Assembly: GCA_963422465.1 (NCBI GenBank)
Contig: OY730170.1
Span: 3,758,379 to 3,822,378 of the forward strand
From: Lichina pygmaea
Taxonomy: Eukaryota > Ascomycota > Lichinomycetes > Lichinales > Lichinaceae
Length of the DNA: 64,000 nucleotides
Reading direction: 5' to 3'
The notes under the pieces were generated by a model that saw only the letters and a list, made by a program, of their open reading frames with translations, was not told the DNA's origin and did not search any database. This document shows positions 55,015 to 64,000 of the stretch, piece after piece. Position 1 is the first letter of the stretch. Each line of letters begins with the position of its first letter. The position numbers and the translations under genes were made by a program.

Positions 55015-56992
55015 ATGACAATGGCGCCAACTCCACGAGTCGCTAGGGCTCCTCGAGCTCCCCAGAGTGCTGAGGTCGTCGTGCCGACGTACCAGCCACT
55101 CGAACAACCGCTGACGATGAGCGCGCAGCATGCACTACAGGGTCTGCACGCAGCACACTCGCTGCGGAAGCTCAAGGCGCACATGCTCGCAGCCAACGGC
55201 GCGGTGACGGAGACGGCGGGCGAGATCAACGACTGCCTGATACGCCGTCAAGATGCTCAGCGGCGTCGACATGCGCGACTGCGCAAGCAAGGGGCCCCAC
55301 CGGCGTCCCAGAACGACAGGAAGGACGAGTTCGACGTCCGATGCGAGGAACTGCAGGGGCAGATCGAGGACATGACGACCCAGATGGAGGCGTCCACTAG
55401 GAGACTGGTCGATCTCGAGATGCATACCGGCGCGTTCGAGGACGCGGTGAAGGAGATTGCGAGGAATCCCGTTGCCGTCGGCGGGCCGCTGCCTTGGTCG
55501 ACTTTGACTGGACAGCAACACGGTCGAGTGGCGGCCGCTGGTGGGAGGCGTGGGCGGAACATGGTCGTGGATAGCGATGGCGACGACGACGACGACGAGA
55601 CGGGTGCTGGTAACTCGGAGGGCGACGTTGAGCCGGATGAGCAGCAGCAACATCAGCAGGTTGCTGGTCTGGCACGGGTTTTCAAGAGGGATGTTCAAGC
55701 CAGGAAGGATGGCTACGAGGCAAGACCAAAGCGGCAAAAGTATATTTCATGCCCTCTGCCGTTCAGGGCGTCGAGTCCCCGCTATGATGCATCTCGTGAC
55801 GTCCCTCTGTGCTCCGTCTTCGCTGACTTCGCCCCAGGTACGCAAAGAACAACAACTACGTCGGATTCAAGCGCATCGTACACGACGCCTTGAACCCGGG
55901 TGACGACGCGCCGCCGGTTCCGCATCCCGACACGTGGTTCCCGGCAACGCCGCGGCACACTACTTCGTCGAAGGAACCCGGCACCATGGACGTCGACGAC
56001 GAAGACGAGGACGCGGAAGGACGCGCCGCCAACGACAACGCCAACCAGAACAATTCCCCCGATACCGGGACAACCGCTCGACGAGGCCAACGTCGCCAGA
56101 GACCCGCGCCCACCGTCACCAAGGACAATGACGACGACGAAGACGAAGACGACGAGGTTGCCATCGCGCGCGAGAAAACGTCGTTGAAATGCCCAATCAC
56201 GCTGCTCCCCTTCCGCATGCCGGTGACGAGCCGCAAGTGCCCACATTCGTTCGAGAAGGAGGCCATCTTCGGCATGATCAACCACAGCGGCGCCCGTCTG
56301 GGTGGTGCTGGCGGCAGGAGACGAGGCGACCCAGGCTTTGCCGGGGCTGGAGACTGGGGCGTGCAGGCGGTCAAGTGTCCGGTTTGCGAACAGGTACGTT
56401 TTATGTGTTTCTTCTTCGTCGGCATCGAGATGGTGTGTTGTCGGGACGGAATGGGGTCCGGGCGGACTGTATCGGGACCGCCAGGTCCTCGTCTTGCCTT
56501 CCCGCTCCCCCCCCCTTCTTTCGTATCGTCTTCCTTTCCCCCTATTTCGAACAAATGGAATGCCTTCAAACCACTAACACCGCATCGCAATTGCAGATGC
56601 TAACGAAAGACGACTTCCAACCGGACCACCTGTTGATGCGACGCATCAAACGCCTGGCAGAGGCCGAGCGGAACCAACACCTAGAAGAAGGTGAATACGA
56701 CATTGACATTGACGTGGACCTGGACGATGGAGAAGGTGTCGGCGAGGGCGGGAATAGTAGTGGTAGGGGTGGAATTGTCAAGGGTGAGAAGGGTGAGCGT
56801 AGTCACGAGGAAGAAGAAGAAGGCGCACGACGGCCGTCTCGCTCGAGGATGAAAAGCGAGGGCAGGCGCATTGTTGATGACAACAACGAAGATGGCGACA
56901 ACGGCAGCGACGGGGAAGAGCAAGAAGGAGAAGAAGAAAGGGATGAAGAAAAGGCAGAGGACAGCGAAGAGGAAGATGAGTTGTACAACTGA
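55015..56992 (+). CDS. NSE2: SMC5-SMC6 complex SUMO E3 ligase NSE2 (MMS21)
   Basis: SUMO ligase subunit of the SMC5/6 DNA-repair complex. Three exons (55015-55739, 55838-56393, 56597-56992) with introns of 98 bp (GTATAT...CCCCAG, branch GCTGAC) and 203 bp (GTACGT...TTGCAG), 558 aa. The first junction gives RQK-YAKNNNYVGFKRIVHD. The N-terminal half is helical, as expected for binding the SMC5 coiled coil (LRKLKAHMLAANGAVTETAG; CEELQGQIEDMTTQMEASTR). The SP-RING follows: SLKCPITLLPFRMPVTSRKC, PHSFEKEAIFGMI, and VKCPVCEQ, whose zinc-ligand pattern lacks two Cys of a classic RING, as in Siz/PIAS proteins. Then comes DFQPDHLLMRRIKRL. The acidic C-terminal extension (about 110 aa) is unusually long. 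A second ATG lies at 55021. Confidence 0.93.
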
Positions 56993-57790
56993 TTCCGTTC
57001 GATGCATTCACGATCATCACTACTTCCTTTCTTTTGTTCGTAAGAGCAATGCAGAGCAGAGTACGTAGAGCGTATCGGTGTACTGTACAGATGTAGAGAG
57101 CAAAGCAGAGCAAAGCAGAGCAAAGCAGAGCAAAGCAGAGCAAAGCAGAGCAAAGCAGAGCAAAGCAGAGCAATGTACGTACATGGAGCAAAGCAGAGCA
57201 AAGAAGACCAGACCAGAACCCACTGATACCAGAGCCCAGTAATCAAAATAACAACCCTTCCCCCCCCCCCCACACAAGGCAGCTCAGTAGACAGCCTGTG
57301 AGAAACAGAGGGTGGTGGGGAAGGTGTACGGTATCAGGATAGAGGGTAGCTTGGTTTGTACATGTTGCCACATGAGATAGGCTACAATACTATCCATCGT
57401 AGCTGAAAGATTGCTGACATTGCTGTTGGAATTGGACGTTGTGGGTATGGAGCTCTAAGCACTTGTCATGTTTGCTCTTGCCCCATGTATTTTGGGCAGT
57501 CGCCGAAACCCCGAGCTAGTTCTCTTTCAACAACAACAACAACGAACATCATCATCGTCTCCTTCTGCTGTGCCTCCAGAATCGATCAATTGCAAGGTGT
57601 ACTGTAGGTGTGGGTGGAGATTGATGGGGGCTTGAAACAGTCTTTAGATGATGGCTACAATACCTATTACTGTATGTGTGTACAGGATATAGTATGTACA
57701 TATAGTATGTACTGTAGAGAGGGGATGCGTATTTGTAGTACCTCGAGAGAGAGGAGAGAGGGATGGAGAAGGAATATGTAGAGAGCATGC

Positions 57791-57826
<36 letters not shown>

Positions 57827-57827
57827 A
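56993..57827. other. Spacer with minisatellite and microsatellites
   Basis: The left part has a 10-bp minisatellite (AGAGCAAAGC, about nine units, 57085-57175), the middle a C-run and CAA repeats, and the right end a (GA)n tract at 57793-57823. No gene is seen. Confidence 0.75.
57085..57175. repeat. 10-bp minisatellite AGAGCAAAGC
   Basis: About nine near-perfect tandem units, then two more after GTACGTACATGG (57188-57208). Confidence 0.95.
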
Positions 57828-59209
57828 TCACATGCCCTTGATAAACACCCGTGGCGCCGGCCTGCCCCCCCGAGCAAACCGTCCCGGAGCATGGCCGGGT
57901 GTGCCGCTGAGCGAACGGACCATGCTGTTCTTGACGGCGTCGACGAGCGAGAACTGACTGGGTTCCTGACCGGCCGAACTCTCCCCTTCTTGCCGCTCAT
58001 CGTTTTGCTGGCGGCCGCGTACGACCTCTTCCTTGTAGGTGATGGCGCCGAAGTCGCCCTCGGTGACTGCACGGTCGAGGAAATGACTGTGCTGGCGGTA
58101 TTCGCTGTCCGCACCGATGTCGCAATGCTTTGGGTCGCGGCATGTGTCGTAGAGTTTGTAGATGACACTGAACGTCGGCTCGGAGCCTCTGCGTATGAGC
58201 TCTTTGGTCTGCTTCGTTCGAACGGTTGCGTACGGCCGTGTCAGTTCGATTGACACCGGCTACGCCACGAGGACGCAGGGCGGGAGCTGTGCAGCGTCTG
58301 GGGCGGTGCGAGCCGGAGAGAATGGCACTTGATGCCAAAAAAAAAAGAAGATGAAATGACCCGAGGTCGTGCCAATCTCTAAAGACATGGACCGGGGAAC
58401 AACAACAACAACAACAACAACAACAACGCTTGCCCGTGGTCGGCAGTTGTCGCACAAGGACGGCTCTGGAGAATAAACAGGCTTCACTCACCTTTTCGCG
58501 CAAGCAGCTCTCGAGGCATTCTCCATCAGGACCTTCGGGCTCGATACCGCCAAATGTGGCCACTTCGACCATGGCGCCGTAGTTGTTCGGCGTAGAAAAC
58601 CGATTCAGCTGGAGGTCACTGGTGATGGGCCCTTGGTCGATCTTCAACGGCCTCCGAGACTCGTCGGGGTATAAGCTGGGGTAAGAAGTCTGGGCCTGAG
58701 ATCGAGATTGACCTGCACTGCTAGGGATCCCAGGCCGGCTTTGAGCTGCATCGTGAGAGGGTCAGTTTCGCCGCTCTGTCTTGGAAGATGGCTTTCGCCG
58801 GGTGGCTGGACCGGTGAGATGCATGTAGCGTGCGGAAGCGGAAGCTTGGTGCTCATCGATCCGCTGATGGCGGGGGAAACTACGCAGGCGGACAGATCGA
58901 CGTCGAACCAATCCGTCTCCAGAGCGCGTACACGGCGACCTCTGGCGCCGTCAAGCCAACGCAGGGAAATGTCATACCTGTGCCTCTCGACCCCCGCTGA
59001 CTTAGCCTTGTGAGCGCCGCCAGGGTCGCCGACCCAAAGAGCGTACCGCCCCCGAAAGCGATCAAGCGTTCCTTCCAGCCGTCGGGCGGACGTTTCGGAA
59101 AGTTTCCCCCGCCATCTTCGGTTTGTCGGCGCTCCACGACCCTTGGCGATGCGGCTGCCAGCTGACCGACCAAGCCAAGCGCAGCGACGAGGGCGTTGAG
59201 CGGGCGCAT
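57828..59209 (-). CDS. Predicted secretory-pathway protein, multi-exon, unknown function
   Basis: Exon 1 (59209-58978) encodes MRPLNALVAALGLVGQLAAA, a clear signal peptide, then a basic segment and the hydrophobic LIAFGGGTLFGSATLAALTR, which may span a membrane. Intron 58880-58977 (GTATGA...GTAG) leads in phase into VSPAISGSMSTKLPLPHATC. A later exon ending at 58492 encodes IDQGPITSDLQLNRFSTPNN, followed by GAMVEVATFGGIEPEGPDG. Intron 58260-58491 (GTGAGT...GTAG) leads to the last exon (58259-57828): PVSIELTRPYATVRTKQTKE, FSVIYKLYDTCRDPKHCDIG, ending RPAPRVFIKGM. The junctions around 58640-58760 are ambiguous, and one or two introns there are needed to keep frame. No family recognised. Confidence 0.55.
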
Positions 59210-60702
59210 CGCGACCGGTGACGGCCTGGCCTACCCGGTTGCGGTGTCGGGGTGTTTCGGTCGAGCACGCAGTGGATCAAGGGGGCATGAGATGATGACC
59301 GTTGGATCGCCGAGCTATGGCCAGCCGTGGTCGAATGAAGAGAAAGAGAAACGGAGGAAAGGGACAGGCCCGATGAAAAGGGATCAGGGCTCTCGCATCA
59401 CCCTGATCCTGGCCCTGATCCTGGTCCTCGTCCGGCCTTGGAAGCACCAACGGACCGTGTCGCCTCATGTTCGTCCCGATGGTGCCCTAGAAAAGTATTG
59501 CCGCATCGGGAATGAGGTCCTTCATGCCCCGTCTGTCTAAGACGTACTTCCGTACGATACGCAGGTAATACTCCGTACGAGTGCTCAGTACGGGCCGCAC
59601 ATCCGCAGTTATTCTGGAACCCGAGCCGCGGATGTGACATCAGCCTGGGAGATCTCCAATGCGGGGAAAGACGCGCCGTACCTTCAGCGGCCTACATACG
59701 AGTCCCCCGGAAGTCAAGTTAGGCTCGACGGGTAATTCAATCGAACACAAAGACTGTCCTGTATGATCCGTGGCTGTGCAGGTAAAGCCACGGCAACCAC
59801 ATCGTGAGTACGGGCCAGGTGCCATCTTGGATCATATACGTGCTCGTGTTGTGTGGCGCCTGCAGACATGGTTGGATGGGTGTAGCCCCTTTGGGTAGCA
59901 TAGCCAAGCCTGGCTGAGGTATCCTGGCTGGCCTAGACACCGGTAGCTAGCGGACCGGTACGAAGGTAAGCATCGTTATGAGGGCCATATCGCTGGGTAC
60001 AGTAACCCCGTACGAGTATGTACCTTGATCATCTAGATCTTTGGACCAAGAGTGTAAAGTTGGGGAAACATCGGCAATCGTCCAGCTGTGGGCTGCATGA
60101 TCGCCTGCCGATGCTGAAGCGTAAGAGTTAGCGTCAAAGTCCTCTCCAGGCCAGAGAGACTCGGTGCTTATGAGACACGTGCTGACTCCAGCAATCTCCG
60201 AATAGCGCTGCGCGAGCCTCGTAGGCAGAACATAGAGTAGCATTGTTGCCGGGGGCTGACTTTAGGCTAATTGGCTCTCTCCCAAAACACCGTTTAGGGC
60301 CTCCACTGGCCCGTCGAATGTCTGTGGGTGTGTCCCTTTTAGACTCTCGTCCGAAAAACTTCATAACCGACCAGAAATGGAGTCGATGGGCCAGAAAAGG
60401 AGCAGGGCCGATCGCGACCGCGCCTCGATCTTTAGATGACGATGACCACGACGAAGAGAATTGGCCGATGATGGCGTCTTTAGATGTCATGTATCTTTGG
60501 GTCGACCAAAAGAAAGATGGCGGTCAAATGAGGCCAGACGAGAGGAGACTCCGGGGCGTGTTCACGACAAGACGGAGGGAGAACGATGAAGGAAGCGCTC
60601 GTGGCCGAAGGAGATGGAGGAAGGGAGGAGAACGTCGGACGAGTCGATGGTGAGTCGAGGAGAGAAGTGCGGTCGCGACCGGCGTGTCCTTCGAAGGTGC
60701 AA
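59210..60702. other. Spacer without a recognised gene
   Basis: About 1.5 kb. Several 100-codon ORFs overlap on both strands without domains. Contains TACTCCGTACGAGT (about 59569-59582) and other GTAC words. Confidence 0.5.
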
Positions 60703-61834
60703 TCATCTCGTGATCCAGCCGAGGTAGTCGGCCACGATCAGGGTCACCATGCTGTTTGTTCGCAGTGCCCGTCAGCCAAGGCTTACTCGGTTCACCAGAG
60801 GTGCGGCCACCGCAGTCGACGACGGGACCGAAGAGACGGAAGGGAACATCTCACGCGTGCGGGGCGATTCGAACGTAGTACGTTCCGAAGCCGCGGTAGA
60901 AGCGCAAGAGCCCCTCTTGGCTCGCCACCTTGGCGAAGCAGTCGAACATGTTCCGGTACGGCAGCTTGCCATCCGGGCCCGGATGCTGCTTCTGCAGCCG
61001 CGTCTTGACAAAGTCGAAGGGCAGGCTGAAGAAGGAGGCGAAGAAGCCGGCGACGGCCGAGGCGGCCAGCGTGTTGCTGCGGCTCGAGAGATCGGTGCGG
61101 GCCGACAGCTGCTGCTTGGCCTCGCTGAAGAAGGCCAGCTGGCCAAAGTTCAAGGCCATGGCGCGCACCACGGTCGGGAAGGCGCCGGCCCACAGCGCCG
61201 CCACGCCCTCGGCACGCGAGATGCGCACGAGCGCGTCGAGGGCGGAGCGGTAGTTGGCACGCTGGGCCCGCGGCTTGAGCCCGTCCGACTGCATCCGGAT
61301 CAGGGCCAGGTCGGCCGGGTTGCCGAGCATGGCCGCCAGGCCGCCGGCGCCGAGCCCGGCGGCGGCTCGCTCGCCGAAGCCGACCTGGCGGCCCTGCGCC
61401 GTCGCACCCGACTTGAGCGAGTTCATGAAGGTGTCGAAGAAGCCCAGCCGCGCGGTGGTGTAGACGGCCTGACGGAGCAGGCCGGCGCTGAGGCCGGTGT
61501 AGAGGTCGAGCGCCTTGCCGGACCTGACGATGTCACGCGTCACGGCCAGGGGACTCGGCCTCGGGCCGGTCTTGACGCCCTCGCCCGCGAGCTGGAGACG
61601 GACCTTGATCATGTCGACGGGCTGGATCACGGTCGTGGCGGTCATGCCGGCGAGGCCGCCGTTGACGAAGGGCAGGGCCGCCCGCACGTACGGGTGCTGG
61701 AGCAAGCCCCGATCGGCCCTGACGGCGCCATCGGCGGCGTTCTTGAGTCCGCTCGACCGATCTCTCGCGGCGGTCACGGCCGAGTCGACGTTCTGCTTGG
61801 CGGCCTCGACAGCCCGAGACGTGGGCGACGACAT
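60703..61834 (-). CDS. Mitochondrial 2-oxoglutarate/malate-type carrier
   Basis: Inner-membrane solute carrier (SLC25 family). Exons 61834-60855 and 60751-60703 with a 103-bp intron (GTGAGA...AAACAG), 342 aa. The last exon adds MVTLIVADYLGWITR, so splicing is needed for a complete sixth helix. The three carrier signatures are PVDMIKVRLQ, PADLALIRMQ and PFDFVKTRLQ. The middle one, PADLALIRMQ with its non-basic third position, is characteristic of the oxoglutarate/malate carriers. Other motifs are GLSAGLLRQAVYTTARLG and YRNMFDCFAKVASQEGLLRF. An N-terminal extension of about 50 residues (AAKQNVDSAVTAARDRSS) precedes the first helix and is longer than in the animal protein. Substrate assignment is from family resemblance. 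Confidence 0.92.
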
Positions 61835-63609
61835 CTGTGGTATATATCCTTGGAGCCAGCGACGTCTGACCAGCAGTGATGGAGGTAGCAGCAGCAGCGG
61901 TAGTAGCAGTGGCTATCGTCGTCGTCGCCGTCCCCCTTCGACGCAACGTTCTAAGCAACTCACTCGTCTACGATCCTTTGAGGGTTCTCTTCTCAATTAG
62001 CTCCCTTCATCCGCTCCGTCGCGCATCGGGGATAGTAGAGGCCTTACTCTACTTGCTTGAGCGGGGCATGAGAGGGGGTCAGCCCAGAGTGCCGAGCACT
62101 GCTCAGCTACCCCGCCGCCGCGGGCAGTATGTATAGTACGTATCCCCATACCTCGGTCCGTACCACTAAGCGCCCCTGCGCGCCGTGGGGCTACTCTCAA
62201 CCTGGTATACCGTACGTGATCGTAGTGCAGGTGATGGCACTACTTCCGTACGACGGCGAGCAATATCAGAAGTAGTTCTTGTCCTCCTTCTCCCTCTCTG
62301 CACACGGGCGATACGGTAGCTGGGATTCGCGAGAAGTGCTACAGTATTTCCGACGCAGAGCGGTCGCAATCGCGGTCCGGACATTGCACAGTGCCTCTGT
62401 GCCTCTGTGCCTCTGTGCTTTCTGCGCTTCTTGTACGGAGTACGTACCGTACATGGGGCTTGCGTTGGGCAGCAACGTTTCAGGAGATGGAAGCTCGGAC
62501 ATGAAACTGTACGTTACGGACGTACTACCGTAAAGTACGTACTGTAGTAGCTTTATGGGCGGTGATGTGATGGTACGAGGTCGTGGACGGTACTGTATCA
62601 CCGTAGGGTACGTACGGAAGGGAGTATAGCAAGGGAATAAGGATCCGCGGAAGGAATCATGCCGCATTTTGCCTCTGTTTACCAGTACGTGACATTCCAC
62701 TAAGTCCGCGTTGCTCCGTTATCGTGGCTTTGTTCGAGGGGCTGCCCTGTCAATTGTTGTTGCGCGGGGCCGTGGGCCCGGCTGCGCTTAGTCAGTGGTT
62801 AGTCAGCTGGTCGATATACTTCTTCCCTCTCCGTTGCTTTGTACTGTACCTATGTACGTACGTACTCCCGTATGGTACATACGTACTAGTCATGCTCGTA
62901 GTGATGCGTAGCAAAAGTCAGGGCCATTGCATGCCTATTGATTCACATACCCAGAGGTGTCCATACCATACTGTATTCAGGTCTTGATGATACCCACCTG
63001 ATGTCTAGGACGGTGTAACAGAGAGTCGCTGAGTAGGACTTCCAATGGTACCCTCGTACCCCTCCAGTGCTGCCCTGCATGCCCCTCGTAGATCAGGCAT
63101 CGATCCCGAGGCCTTGTCACGAAGCCTGTCACAGGGGAACATCTTTCATTCCCCTCCGTCCGAAACAGGGCTAGCGCAGGTGCGTCCATATTGCGGGGTT
63201 AGACTTTGTACGAGTACTCGTATGTACTGTACTGTAGCCTTGTTTTCGATTATGTCAGCCGACGGCTTCGAGGTAGCCAACTGCGTACCTTGTACGGAGT
63301 ACATACGTACATGGCTTACTAATACGAGAGCCGTAAGGGATGAGGTTCGACCGAAAAACATCGCAGTGCGCGCAACTGTGGGCTCTATTAGCCACCAAGC
63401 CAAAAGCGCTTTGGGCCCCGACCGTCGATGGTTTCTCATCGACTTCAACTCTTCCGCCGACGGTGCTGTGGTTCTTCAACGATCGTCCTACAGCAAAAGA
63501 AATCAAGATCGTGACGGGAACGTGACCATCCTTGCCCCACCAACTCCACATGATCACAATCGGACACCCGGCGCTGTGCGATTTGACATCAAGCCCCCCT
63601 CTGCCCCCC
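61835..63609. other. GTAC-rich spacer
   Basis: 1.8 kb without a convincing gene. It contains the highest density of GTAC/TACGTAC words in the window (62430-62625, 62835-62895, 63205-63315) and a short GTGCCTCT repeat (62391-62420). Confidence 0.6.
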
Positions 63610-64000
63610 TCAGGACACCACCCTCCATATGCTCCGCACGCCGATCAAGCTGCTGACGGTCCCTGCGAGCCCGACGATGCCGTCGTCGAGGTTGATGTAT
63701 CCCAGCACCGAGCTCGGGATCGTGAGATCGCACAGGTCCGAGACGAGCTGCACCTTGGCCCCCGATCGTTCGCTGCGTCGACATGGGGTCAGTGGACTGC
63801 ACGTGGGCCACGCAGACGGAGGAGTGGCACGTGACGCTCACCGTTCGAGCCTCTTGCTCTCGACCACGCCTTCGCCCTCCTGCTTGTTGATCGATTGCTG
63901 TCGCTGTTGCAGCTGGAAAAGCTTGTAGGCTCCGGATACGGTGCTGAAGAGTAGCCCGACCAGCCACGCCTTGTAGGCTTCTCGCTGCAACCGTTTCGCG
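63610..64000 (-). CDS. PEX11: Peroxisomal membrane protein PEX11, 3' part
   Basis: Membrane-shaping protein of peroxisome division; the N-terminal part lies beyond the window. The visible exons are 64000-63842 and 63772-63610, with a 69-bp intron (GTGAGC...GACGCAG). The first encodes AYKAWLVGLLFSTVSGAYKL and an amphipathic FQLQQRQQSINKQEGEG. The second encodes AKVQLVSDLCDLTIPSSVLG and then DDGIVGLAGTVSSLIGVRS. The SDLCDLTIP and DDGIVGLAGTVSSLIGV stretches are the C-terminal PEX11 signature. The stop is at 63610-63612. Ends IWRVVS where many homologues have QWKKT. Confidence 0.9.

Noticed and set aside
56778-57277. Hydrophobic Cys/Ala/Leu-rich minus-strand ORFs
   Set aside because: They are translations of the AGAGCAAAGC minisatellite.
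60243-60653. 136-codon plus-strand ORF
   Set aside because: Overlaps ORFs on the other strand, has no domain and a low-complexity charged tail; not supported.
60749-61879. 376-codon plus-strand ORF opposite the mitochondrial carrier
   Set aside because: Antisense shadow of the GC-rich carrier gene; the composition is repetitive Arg/Gly/Glu.

Overview
The window is genomic DNA of a filamentous ascomycete (Pezizomycotina, most likely Sordariomycetes). The evidence is short introns with GT..AG ends and CTGAC/CTAAC branch sites, a fungal-style Mediator subunit MED13, an Enp2-type ribosome-biogenesis protein, PEX11, chromodomain Ty3/gypsy elements and Tad-like LINEs with AAATA-rich tails. I cannot name the species.

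Region 1 (1-29766) is a nest of transposable elements with no host gene. A 3' LINE fragment (27933-29766) looks oldest. A minus-strand Ty3/gypsy element of family B (B2) was inserted into it. B2 in turn holds a LINE (16356-20154), a complete-length Ty3/gypsy element of family A (20487-26910, TSD CTGTG), a second family-B element on the plus strand (2549-14417) and the 3' end of another retroelement (C). The plus-strand B element contains a full-length LINE (4020-9767), itself split by a family-A solo LTR (6471-6908, TSD GCAAG), and a short LINE tail (11877-12506). The left edge (1-1098) is the 3' end of a diverged family-A element. The most unusual item here is an intact antisense ORF at the 3' end of both family-A elements. 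It encodes a canonical Zn(II)2Cys6 cluster followed by a coiled coil, and all six cysteines are kept in both copies.

Region 2 (29767-39400) is a compact host block: ENP2 (minus) and MED13 (plus) are divergent, followed by a small three-exon gene (minus) convergent with MED13.

Region 3 (39400-46780) is gene-poor. It holds an array of diverged repeats in which exon-like modules alternate with four matching intron-like segments (40185-41970). It also holds a 746-bp foldback element with 188-bp terminal inverted repeats and simple repeats.

Region 4 (46783-64000) returns to host genes: an unknown cysteine-containing protein, alanine aminotransferase, a conserved fungal protein with a DNA-glycosylase-like helix-hairpin-helix segment that is divergent from the SMC5/6 SUMO ligase NSE2, a predicted secretory-pathway protein, a mitochondrial oxoglutarate/malate-type carrier, and the 3' end of PEX11 cut by the window edge. 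Intergenic spacers here are long and strongly enriched in palindromic GTAC/CGTACG words. No tRNA, rRNA or CRISPR array was recognised.
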